Shown here in pieces: positions 1 to 12,793 of a DNA stretch of 64,000 nt. This stretch comes from Paguma larvata (taxonomy: Eukaryota > Chordata > Mammalia > Carnivora > Viverridae). Location: positions 62,001 through 126,000 of the forward strand of contig JAINVK010001077.1 in assembly GCA_030068075.1 (NCBI GenBank). Reading direction: 5' to 3'. Each line of letters opens with the position of its first letter. Position 1 is the stretch's first letter. A model generated the notes under the pieces. The model saw only the letters and a list, made by a program, of their open reading frames with translations, did not search any database and had not been told where the DNA came from. Made by a program: the position numbers and the translations under genes.

Positions 1-345
1 TTCCAAGGCATTTTTCAAAGCGACACAGTAGAAAAAGGGGAAACCATATACCCTGAGCATTTACTGAATGTCAGGTCATGTTTGAAATGGGTACATGCAC
101 TAATTCAATACTGCACAGGGCTGTAGTAAGTGTAATAATTATCCCCAGTGGTACAAATGAGGAGACCAAGGCACAGAAAGATTAAGAAAAAGTCCAATTA
201 ATTGAGGATTGGGGTTAAGTGGAATATCTTTCAGTCTAGTTTTGTTACCCGAAAGATTATTGTACGGTCTGCACCTTAACACCAATGGTCTTCTCATGTG
301 TGCAAATAGAATTCCCATTTGTCTTCATCTTTAGATGGCCAGGTC

Positions 346-349
346 AGCA

Positions 350-405
<56 letters not shown>

Positions 406-428
406 TCACACACACACACACACACATG
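346..428. repeat. (TC)n followed by (CA)n microsatellite
   Basis: About 25 TC units, then a short CACT interruption and about ten CA units. Probably length-polymorphic. Confidence 0.95.
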
Positions 429-614
429 CACACACAGAGGCACACATACCTCACATTTAGATCTCTAGTAGGACTGTCCAAATAAGGCAACATCACGTAG
501 TACTTCCTATTTCAAGATGAACACTTCATGGCTCTCTAGCTAAAGCACTAGAGATCTGAGTAATGGAAAGAGGAAATAACTGGTGATCTCAATATTAAAG
601 GCATTAGTGTGTAG

Positions 615-840
615 AGGTGGGAATGAATACAGACTCTGGAGCTGGAAAGATCTGGGTTCCAGTCCTCGCTCTTATCAGCTGTGTTACTCAGGGCACGCCA
701 CTTGACCACTGTGAGCTTTGATTTCTTCTTATGCAAGGGCAGATGGTAACACTCATCAGCAGAACTGTTGTGGGCATTACATGTGATCATGTAAAACACC
801 AACTCCTACTAGGTACTCCATAAATGTCACTTATTCTTTT
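615..840 (+). repeat. MIR SINE relic
   Basis: Diverged MIR: tctggagctgg..., a CTGTGTTACTC-like core and a tail with TAGGTACTCCATAAATG, matching the order of MIR parts. The tRNA-derived head is at the low coordinate. Confidence 0.65.
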
Positions 841-1015
841 CTTCAAGCAACACGCCTTTGTAGCAGGAGGCTCCCACTTTCCATTCAAAGAGCCCTGGAG
901 TCCTATTTTATCTTGTCAACAAACAGACGGAGAACTTCTGATTTATATTCACCTTGCCCAGAAGAAAGGAATTATAGCAAGAATATCACAATTTAGGCAG
1001 AAATAGGCATCTTAC

Positions 1016-1158
1016 CTTCTTATCTTGTTTGAATGGATTGCCAAAAGTATGTAGTCTTTTTGGTTGATCTGGATCAATCTCTCGAAGTGGAGAAGCCAAT
1101 GTCTTTAGATATTCTTGATAGTTACCCATTTGTGCGACTGGAACACTATGAAGGGAAT
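1016..1158 (-). CDS. INTS6L: INTS6L coding exon 14 (residues 581-628), last exon in window
   Basis: Begins with two bases of Asp581, then [18 protein letters not shown] to [10 protein letters not shown], ending in phase 0 at AAG|GTAAGA. The next exon of the family starts with the DEAD-containing string that gave DDX26B its name. I do not find it in positions 1-1015, so intron 14 runs off the window. Confidence 0.97.
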
Positions 1159-4100
1159 CTGTAAAATCACCGGGAAAGAAACAAATGCTACACAGCTGCA
1201 GTGTATGGGTCCTTTTAAGAGGACACGATCGGGGCACCTGATCATGGTGGTTCAGTAGGTTGAGCATCCTATTCTTGATTTTGGCTCATGTCATGATCTC
1301 ACAGTATGTGGGATCAAGCCCTGTGTCAGGCTCTGTGCTGACAGCATGGAGCCTGCTTGGGATTCTCTCTCCCTCTCTCTCTGCCCCTCCCCTGCTCACA
1401 TGTGTGCATGTGCACTAAATAAAATAAATAAACAAACAAACAAATAAATAAGACTTTAAGAGGACATGATCATAGTCTGGTTTAACAATATGTACCTTGG
1501 CTTCCAATAGTCTAAAATCTCAAATTCTTGGGGTGCCTGGATGGCTCAGTTGGTTAAGCATCCGACTTCGGCTCAGATTATGATCTCTCACAATTCATGA
1601 GTTCGAGCCCTGCATTGGACTCTGTGCTGACAGCTTGGAGCCTGAAGCCTGCTTTGGATTCTGTGTCTCCCTGTCTCTCTGCCCCTCCCCTGCTCACGCT
1701 CTCTCTCTCCCTCTCTCTCAAAAATAAATATAAACATTAAAAAAATCTCAAATTCTAAGATCTAAAACCATCTCTCTTCATCCCACTCACTACTGACTGT
1801 ACCACCACTACTGCCTACAAGCTCAAATCGCTAGGCCAAGTACAATGCTCTTATGCTTCAAACCAGATTTGAAAATGGTCTGACATTCCGTATGCCACCA
1901 CCCAAACTGAAACACCGTATTTGTTCTGCATTTCAAGGAGCCTAGTCTCCATGGTTCTCTCTTATCATCCAGAGAACCTAGGTTAGTAGGCCTTATGTTC
2001 TTAGAGAATGTGACTAAATCTATAGGCTCCCTTCCTAGAGAAGCTTTCTGCTCTCCACAAAACTTGGTGTATAATTTCAGGAGGTTGGCCAGGCTAAGAT
2101 TTAACACATTTTAACGGACAAATGACCTTGTTTCAAATGAACAAAATGGAGTAAAGGGGATTTGTACACCATCACCAATTATCCTACACACTATCAGCTT
2201 CATTCTTTTCATGTAAATGAGGAATGCGGGATTGAATTCATCACAACAGGCTGGGTCGTGCAATTTCCAAAATCTGACAGACCTAGGTACTGCCACTTTC
2301 CAACTCACTAAACCTGGACCGGCTATTAAAATGCGCACCCTTGAGAGAGATATACCAAGAAACACACTCTTAATCATAGAGGAAAATCTGATGGTTATCG
2401 CAGGGGAGGTGGATGGGGAACGGGCAAAACAGGTGATAGGGATTAAGGAGTGCACTGGTTATGATAAGCACCAGGGAAACGGTTGAATCGCTATATTGTA
2501 CACCTGAGACTAATATAACGCTGTATGTTAACTATATTGGAAATAAAACTGAAATTAAAAAAAATGCTCACTCTCAGTTCCCATAACCATAAAATGGGCA
2601 TAAAAACAATATCGACCTCATGGGACTGTTTTGAGGCTTACGAGAGCCAAAGCATGGGTATTGCAGTATGTACGCCAATTAATGCACACCTCCCCTAAAG
2701 CCTGAGAACAATAAACTTGTGCCTGAGAAGTATAGGGATTCAGTGAAAATGAGGATTCTAAGCCTTAAAGTATTACAAAATAACCTACCCTTTATGCAAT
2801 TAGCACCTTCATGTAAGTCAGGCTTGACACTTTCCTAATCAACAAAAAACACTTCTGTGTTCATTTACCTTCATCTTGTCCAACAATAAACTTGTGTGTT
2901 TTCAGCAGATTGGATCGCATTCTGGTTAACTGGTCTAAAAGACCTCTACGTGGAATATCATAAGCATTTCTATATGTTTGAGGTTTCAAATCCTATTCGA
3001 AATGGAACAAATAATTTCAGTTACTCCTGAGGCTTTTAGTATAGAAACGTAATTCTTAACACTCTTAAAATCGTAGTGAAGATAGGGATATTCAATACAA
3101 CTACCATAGAATTTTGCCAGGGGAAAATTCACCTTTGCTGCCCTTGTTCTGAATTCTAATATACCCACAACGTTCTCAAACCACAGAGAATATCCCTTCC
3201 CAAGTTATGTCCTGGGAAGTTCTGCCCAACGTGACCTCCTCTAAGGGAAATCTCGGTATCAGAGGTCCCTGCTGGACTGGCCAAGACTTTCTGCAACTAC
3301 ACTGACGTCTGAGGACCTTCATACTCAATCCTCTTCCTTGTTCCCTCCTCTCACAGGTGCTAGATCAGCAGTGTGGCCTGAAGGCTCTCCTTGGTGACCC
3401 CTGTTCTCCCCCGCTTTATCCTTCACAGACATTAGCCCCCAAACATATCTTGTACATTTAAATTCACATTGGCATCTGCTGGCAGGACAATTCCTAAACT
3501 GATCCATTGATAACTATGAAGTCCAAAACAGGATCGTAATTATTTCAAAACTAAAATAATACAACATACATGCATCAGACAAGTTCAAACAAATACAAAG
3601 TATTTATGTCCACGACTTACCTTGTTTAAGAGCCCTACTTGGAAGCCAGCAAATTCTTTGGTATTCAATTCTGTCAGTCTTGGTGCACTTTCCCCTATGA
3701 TTTCTTTCAACAGTTTTCTAAAATTTTTACTGTGGGTAAAGGACACGCCACCTCCAGAATGATTTTTCACTTTGATTCCAATTTCCTGGGGAGGTTTCTT
3801 CCCCACGGATGCTAGTATCCGTTCTGACTCTAGTTTGGTCTAAAATGAAAGTACATAGTATGTTATGAAAAGATCTATATTATCATTGTTGTTTTTACTA
3901 CTTAAGAAAGATAACACTTTAAGAACCCCACAGAATATTTTTCAATTGTAAATCACAGAAAAATGGGTAATTGAACATTTCCCTGTGCTTCTCTGCACTA
4001 TCACAGCAAACAGGGAGGGGGGTGGCGAGAAAAATAAATAACTTACTACATTTTTTTTCTCTTATCTAATGGCAAAATTATGATTGAATCATGGAGAGAA

Positions 4101-7100
4101 TGGAAACCATGGATAAGAATTACATTCATAGACATTTAAAATCACAATTTGTTGCTGTAAAATCCAGTCTAAGTCAATACGTTTATTTCAGACCCAGACA
4201 TAAAGGTTTAAGACTCTGTATTTATAAATGTAAACTAGTGCTAAAATTCCGATTACACAGATTGACATTACATCTGGGAAAAATTAAACTGTTTATTTCT
4301 AATATCAGACCACCCCCAAAAAAGTAATGCTTAAATTTAACAAACATTACCACATAAATGATTTGTAATATCTACTCAGTAAGTTTCTAGCTAGCTTACA
4401 AAAAAATCCTAATGGACACTATTAAACCACATTGATAAATATTGCTTGATGGTGTATCATAGCAATATACTGGGCATATTTTGTGATTTACATTCATCTG
4501 GGATGGTTCAAGGAACACTGGTGACATAGTTATTAAATTAGTAATTAAATTAGTAATTAGAGTGATTATAAATTAGTACTAATCTTTTCTTTAAAAGAAG
4601 GAACTCCACCAATGCCCAGTAAGCCCAAAAGGATTTTGCATTTCTTATGGTTAGGTCGGAGAGATTCATTAATTCTCTATGAGTGGAATTAAGTATGTTT
4701 ATTATCTTTTGCACAAAATTAAGTCATGAAATAAGGTATAAGAGCAAATGAAGGGTCTGTTTCCAGAAATGGTCCCGAAATCTCATTTAGAAAACTACAC
4801 AAGCAATGTGTCCCAGAAGGTCCCAGAACTTGCATGACTTTCAACTCTGCTCACTATTCTTCCTGGTGGCCATACCCTGCTGACACAGCCTTAAAGGCCT
4901 AAGGTAGACATCAAATAAAAAATATATATAAATCAATAGGTCAATCAATAAATAAATAACCAAAACAAAACATTCACAACAACAACAAAAATCTACTAGC
5001 GGAGAGGAAAGTGGGTCTTGGGGACACTTGGTGGACCAGAAATCTAGGCTTGCCTTTACTTTCTTTTGCATTTATGCACACACTGGATGGGCAGGAGCTG
5101 GTAAACTCCAGACCATACTTCTGTTTGTGCCGGATCCTAGCAAGGGGTGTCAGCATCCCCAGCTACGGAGTCATTTTGGTTCTTTAGTGAAATCTGACAC
5201 TCTTTTGCTTACGACTGTTCGTCTTCTAAAGGCCCAACTTCCAGACATATGTGACTTAAAGCCTGACAGCCACTGCAGATGCTACCACTGCCCCCTACCT
5301 GGGAGCACCCTTGTGCATAAGAAGAAAGTAAAACGGCTGCATTAATTTGTCATAGAACATAACACATTCGTATGGCAGTAAAGCTCTACCTCAGTAGTTC
5401 CCAAACATTTCCATCCTGCAAGAATGGGCTAGGTAGAGGTGAGAAGTATGGTAAGTAGGGGTGAGTGGAGGATGAGGTACTAATAGAGGGGCAGGCAAGG
5501 GACGAGGTGAATAATGGTAAATGAGGTGGGGGTATAAAGGAACGGACGGAGGGCAAGAAGAGAGGAGGTCGAACTCCACTCTTCGGGTCCCCAAGGGCCC
5601 TGTCACCCTCCAGCGTGAGGAACACTGGTCTCATTTCCCCCTCTCCAAGAAAAAGCGTATGGATATTTATTGCCTAAGAACTAATTTCAGGCAAGATGTG
5701 GAATTACACCATGCCTCGGTGTGCCGACCTAAAAAAAGGGGGATGCGCTAGCCCAATGTGATTTGAGAAGAAACTAGGTTGAGGATAGACAAAATGTGAC
5801 CCATGAGATCATTTTATTAAGCCTCTGCCCCTCTTAGGCCACAAGATGTCAACCAGCTCGTGGGTAGCACAAACTGGCAAGCAAAAGGAGAAATGGCACA
5901 GCATCCAATGACACTGACAGACCCTTAGCTGCAGCTTAATGGTGAAGCTAGAAGCCATAGAGAATCACATTATTACTAATCCATAAAGTGGAGAAATATA
6001 TACACATTTAATTTGAAAAATGACAATTACACTAAAGAATAAGGAAATGCACTTCTGAGGGCAAAGGATTTTTGTTTGTTTGTTTTTACCAATACTACCT
6101 GTTGGCTGAGTTTTTTAAGGTAAGAGATAACACTGTAACTAAGTCCACAATCTAAATTATCTGATATCAGATTTGGAGCTCCCATCATCCTTAGTGCTTT
6201 CTTTAATGGCTATAAGGAAACAAAATACACAACAGTAAGAATAGAATAAATCTTAAAATACTCAAAGTTCAGTTATAAGGGGCAAAGGGACATGATTCAT
6301 TTCTTAGAAGTCAAGGTGCTGCACATAAAACCAAACATGGAACATTAAAAAGTGGCAATGAAAATAGCAGAGGAGTAAGGAGCAGAAAGTAAAAAAAAAT
6401 CAGAAGAGAGTGGGATAAGAAGAGAAAGAAACAGCATATTCAAATAGGTAAATTGCTTTCAGTCTTAATTCCCAAGTCATAAAATCATTTCATATTGCAT
6501 TTTATCGTGCACCCCATTCCTGCCATGGTAAATACTAATGCACCTCAATTTCTCCTCCCAGTGACACCAACAGTACCATTTAAGATTCTGCCTTTTCACC
6601 TCTAGAAACTTGGCTTAAAGTGTGCTACATCCACCTCTGAAATGATTCCGAGAATGTTGATTTAGATTATATGGCCAGTTCAAAATCATCATGAAGATTT
6701 TCCTCCAATTGTAAAAACCCGAATGAGGCCAAGTAACTTTTGATTCTTTTTGGATTCCCCTTCCCCAACCAGCGCCCCCACTTCATGCCGTGTCTAGGAC
6801 ACATTTAACAGGCAATAAGTAAATATACTGCCACCAGAATTTTTTTTCAGAGGGAAACCCCATGTTGAAAATTTCTAGAGTTAAAAAGGGAAGTTGATAT
6901 TAAGACATGAATCCAGACATATTTTTCTTAAATTCCAAAATTCCAATTTCATAAGGTTACTTCTACTAAGAGAAACATAGATGTGTTTTTATAAAAATAA
7001 CCATGGCAGTTAAAGGAAATAAAATAAGCAATTCTCTTTTGTGCCGCCATGACACCTCCAAGCTCTTACACATAATTTGAGAAGACAATGGTGGTACAAA

Positions 7101-10100
7101 TATTTAGAAATTAAAAAAATCTATCTCATTTCAGGGGTCAAGGTTTTGGTTCACTGACATTTCTTGTGACAAGAATCATCACTGATACAGTTAATGCACA
7201 TATACGCAGAAATACATACTAATAAGTAGTATGGAGGCAGAGTTTTTAAGTAGCTGTCAAAAGCCTGTCGCCACTTCAGATTTGGCTTAAGCTTGTGAAC
7301 TTTAAACAAGTCATCTGTAAGAGAAAACCAAACAAAATATTACGTTATTCCAGTCCTAAATTCCAAGATCTAAATCAAGCATTTCCTAGAAATCTCAGTG
7401 TAATTAAAACATTACATTAGATGAACCTTTCTTTGGAGCTTCTCTGATTGTCTTTTTTGGTGCTATTTACCACAATTATATATAGTATTCTTCTAGAAAA
7501 TAAAACGAATTCTCAAGTTACATATGCCTCTTCCATTTGTGAAGCTACATAAAATATAGTATTAAAGCATGGACTCTGTGCCACGGGAAATATTTTTCTG
7601 ACCTCTTATGTACTGGTAACACTACTGTAGTAATGTTCACCTGAGGGGGAACCCACGGTCACTGGTTGATAAATAGAGGCTATGTTAAGGGGCGACTGGG
7701 TGGCTCAGTTGGTTAAGGGTCCGACTCTTGGTTTCGGCTCAAGCCATGGTATCACATGAGTTCAAGTCTCGCGTTGGGCTCTGTGCTGACAGCACAGCAC
7801 GGAGCCTGCCCAATTCTCTGTCTCCTTCCCTCTCTCTGCCACCTCCCCCTCTCTAAATAAATAAATAAATAAAGGTTGTTAAAGCAACAACAACCAAAAA
7901 ATGAACTCACAGAGAACAGATTAGTGGTTGCCAAAGGCCGGGTGGGAGAGTAGGGGGCAGGCAAAATGGCTGAAAGTGGTCAAACGACACAAGCTTCCAG
8001 TTAGAAAATAGAGAGGTCCTGGGGATGTACTATACAGCATAGTGATTATAGTTAATAATACTGTGCATATTTGAAAGTTGCTAAACAAGTAGATCGTAAA
8101 AATTGTCATTACAAGAAATTTGTGACTGTGTGGTGATGGATGCTAACTAGTGTTCCTGGTGTGCTTGTCACAATATGTACAAATATTGAATCATTACGTT
8201 GTACATGGGAAACTAATGCCACATGTCAATTATATCTCAATAATTAATAGATAAGTAAACGGTGAGTGTTACACTTTTTGACTGAAAGGTCAAGGTAAGA
8301 GGCTTTTACAAAGTATATGAAAACAAAAGCAAAGCCTCTAACTTTCAGGTAAAGATGGCAAACTCCAAATTATGCTTTGGATCCACCTTAATCAGTCTAT
8401 ACTTTGTTTAGTCCCTTTCCCCCCCTTCTTCATTTCTTTCATTTCCAAACTTTGGGTCTGTCAAATGCTAGTTAACAATTGGATCGTGGCATTAGCAAAA
8501 GCTGGCAGAGATGTTAGGCCGTAGTTCAAAACTCTGTACAACTAAATATGTCTCTTGACTATCATGTGCATTAATACCACTAAAGATACTGTCCTTAAGT
8601 AAGTAGATCTATCTTTTCACACTTAAATTTAATTGTTTTAATAATCTAAATGCGTTCGATACAGTACAGAAAATTTTCAAAATATGTCATTATTTCCTTC
8701 TGAGGGAAAGAAAAAGTATATTTTATATAATAATTCAAAATTGATATCTCCAGACATCGACAGGAGCCTGCCACACTTCCTATAAGTACCAAAGATATTT
8801 CAAATCCATCTTTTATTTTGTTTTTTCAGGTTTCGTTGGCTCTTATCCAGAAAAATCCAAGGGCTTTACTTCTGTGGACAAAAGCATCTCTATGCCATGT
8901 GCATAATTTCTCTACGATTAGGGCTATTCTTTGAAATTCTGAATTACTACAGTTAAGAAAAGCAACTACACATTTTCTTCCTTTTACTGCTATACTAAAT
9001 TATTCACCCCTGCCGAAACTAATTTAAATGAATTTACAAAGTCATAAAATGTAGGCCTTTTGTTCTTTTGGTGCAGGGTAGAAAGAACAAAGAAAACCAG
9101 ATCTGAAGAGATTTCTGGTTCATTGTAACATGCAGGTCCTTTAAAGACCATTCATAGCTTGAGAGAAAGGAACAGGAGACTGTGGAAATATCCTGTTATA
9201 CTTGGGTCTTTATGTGGAGTCTGTGGGGAATTAAGCAGATTTTTGGAAACTGACAAATTGAAATACCACGAGACTGAGGAAGCATTTAGATATAAATAGA
9301 TTAGATAATGAAAAGAGAGTCAAGAATAGTCTTAAAATTTCTAACAATGCCGATTGCAATGAATCCACCAATTAGTCTAATTTAGTCTAATTATTTCTTG
9401 CCTGGAGTTTTTGAAATGGGGGAGGAAGAGAGAGAATGTTCCACAGTCTAGATTAAGGGTAGAGAGCTACTGGGGTAAGACTGTTTTAGTCACATTCTCT
9501 GCAGCTCAGTAAATGATTTCCACGGCATGAGGTTGCCATTCACACAGAGTCTCCACAATGGGACCATGAAGATGTCATAAATAATCAGGTAGCCAATATT
9601 TGAAAGACAAGGAGACCGGAGAATAGGAGAGTGAAGTGATACTGCTGACACCTCAAAAACTACTGACATTTTCTCCTCCCTTCCTTTCTCTCCATTTCCA
9701 GCTGCAAAAAAAAGGTGGAGGGGGGGTGGGTAAGATGTGGGTTTGAGCGCCAGGCTCAGCCACACACTTAGCAGAGTGAGCTTTGAGAAATCACTTCACT
9801 TTCCTGTGCCTCCATTTCTTTTAGTTCTCCTGATCATACATAACTGTCTTAATATGAATTTTATTTTTTACACAAGTCCCAGTTCTTAGTTAAAAACAAA
9901 AAAAAGTTACTACAAATGCCTTAATTTCTGTAGTTATTGACCCTCGATAGAAAAACTAATTTTCCTTATTGAGAGATAATCTTGCCAACTGTGCTATTCT
10001 GGTTACCACCCTACTGATCCCTGTGATAGCTCATTGAGCCAATTAAGCCTCACTTATCCATTCCAGGTTAAGTTTTAGTGCTTAAATAATTAACCCTCTA

Positions 10101-12757
10101 TTAACTACTTTTGACGGAAATCTTGAATTAATAAAGAAAAAAACAAGGGCAACCTTAATGGACAGTTATCAAACTACGCAGTAATATAGTGATGTTTCCT
10201 GGCATTAGGAAGTTTATGTGACTTAATTTGCCTTTGTACTAAAAATCCTGTCCACTGAACTGCAAAACGGTCTATACCTTTATATAATGCCCTTAATATG
10301 GACTAGCAGTGCCTTCAAGATCTATGAAGATAACATAGACATTGAATCATTTAATCCCAACTAAATGCCTTTGGGGTACCCACGATCATTACCCCCCAAT
10401 TTTACAGATGAAATAACTAAGGCACAGAGAGGCTATGTATCTTATCCAAGGTCACACAGCTAGCAAACAGCAGAGCCAAGATCCATACCGGGTCAGCTGT
10501 GCTCTACACTTCACACTCTTAACACTATGGGGCTACACAACCCAGAAAGTGAAGTAATGGTGGAAATGTTGAGAGTGTCCATTTCAGAACTCCACATGAA
10601 ACCTAAGTTTGGGATTCGGGGGCACAAGGACCTTCAGCCTCAAATGGTGTAAAAAACCCTGTGCTCCTGGGAAGACACAGGTTACAGAAAAACCTGGAAA
10701 TGGATATTTATTTTTTAGTGTTTATTTATTTATTTTGAGAGAATAGAGAAGGGGCAGAGAGAGAGAGAGAATCTCAAGCAGGCTCCACTCTTAGCACAGA
10801 GCCTGACTCAGGGCTCGACGACCGAAAAGTCATGACCTGAGCTGAAATCAAGAGTCAGATGCTTAACCAACAGAGCCGCCCAGGCGCCCCCGAAAATGGA
10901 TATTTAAAGTCAAAAGGCAGAATGGGAACTGAATCAAGGATGGATTGACCCTCAAATGGATGTGTGGGGTTGTAGAAGGGGAAGGAATCAAAGATGCCTC
11001 TGGGGTTTCTGGTTTGAGATGCTTACAGAGGGATGGTGATGTTCTAGGCAGGGTGGGATTCTCCGTGTCACAGGTTAAGGAGGACCAGGGACAAATGAGG
11101 CACATGTATCTCTTGTGACAGAACCGCTTCAGAGAGAAACAGTCTAATGGTGGACCAAGAACACAGTGCCAGGAGTTGACCTCACATAGTACTGGGGAGT
11201 GAGAGTGTGCAACATGTGGCAACTTAGGTGCGGCAGGTTTAGACAAAGGAAGAACTGAACGCCTCCTCTTCACCATTATGCCACGTCCACATCTGACCTC
11301 TATGACCTGCAAGACCACCAAAGGCCAGGCTTAAAGGGAGGGTCGTCTTGTTGTGAAGAGCAGCACATCTCAATTTCTAATGGGAGACCAGCGACTCTAG
11401 TTAGGGGCACTTTCATAGAATACATTGGAAGGCAGGCTGAGTTCAGATCAAAGATTAGATCCTGAAATTCGGCCCATAATAGTTCTATAGAACTTTTCCA
11501 CTGCCCTGCGGTAATAAGACCACCCCCACCCCTTTGGTGTCCGTGTAGACCACAAGGAATTCCTAATTCTGGAGGTACCGTTCTAGTGAGGATCCAGAAC
11601 TCCCATCCCCCACAGCAATAACAAGGAGCCCCCTCCTTTGGGTGTCAACAGAGGACAAGTGGGGAACCTAGACTTCTACTCGCTCCTGGCACGGAGGAGG
11701 CAGTACCTCACAATCTCTGCTAGGAGTGTGACAGGAAGCTAAACCAGAAGGCTTAAATAAGATGGAGACTCATAACATAATATTGAAAATGCACAGGATT
11801 CAACTGAAAATCACTCATCATACCAAGAACCAGAAAGATCTCAAAATGAATTCAAAAGACAATCAAGAGATGCCAACGCCGAAATGACAGAGACGTTAAA
11901 AATATCTCATTAAGATTTAAAAGGAGCCATCATAAAAAAATGTTTCAACGAGCAATTATAAACAGGCTTGTAACAAATGAGAAAAACCGAAAGCCTCATC
12001 AAAGAAAGAGAAAGTAAAAAGCAGACGTAAAGAAGAACCAAATGGAAATCTTAGAACTGAAAAACACAATAACCAAATAAAAAGCTCAATGGATGGGCTC
12101 AAAAGCAGAATGGAGGGGACAGAGGAAATGATCAGTAAACTGGAAAAGAAAACAGTAGAAATCACCCAATCTGAAAAATGGAAAACACAAAACCTACTCC
12201 CCCACGCACCAAAAAAAATGACCGGATACATGATTTTAAAAATTTTCCCCATTCCATAGTTTGCCTTTTCACTCTGCTGATTATGTCCTTTGATGAGCAC
12301 AGAAGTTTTTAAGTTTGATGTAGCCCCATGTGTTTATTTTTGCTTCTGTTGTCTGTGCTTTTGGTGTCATCTCTCTCTTAGTATTATTTTTTTTTTTATT
12401 TAAAAGTTAGTTAACATATAGTGTTATAAATTCCAGTTAGTTAACATATAGTGTTATATTAGTTTCAGGGGAAGAATTTAGTAATTCAACACTTCCATAC
12501 ATCACCTGGTACTCATCACAAGTGCCCTCATTAATCCCCATCAACTACTTCACCCATCCCTCCATACATCTCCCTTCTGGTAACCATCAGTTTGTTCTCT
12601 ATGGCTAAGAGTCTATTTCTGGGGGGGGTGGCCTGGAAAGCTCAGCCGGTTAAGCGTCGGACTTTGGCTCAGGTCATGATATCGCGGTCCATGAATTTAA
12701 GCCCCCCATTGGGCTCTGTGCTGACAGCTCAGGCCCTGGAGCCTGCTTCGGATTCTG

Positions 12758-12793
<36 letters not shown>

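Larger units (their letters stand above)
1..1015 (-). other. INTS6L intron 14, partial
   Basis: Intron sequence downstream of exon 14. It contains a compound dinucleotide microsatellite and a MIR-like stretch. No further exon is recognisable. Confidence 0.85.
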
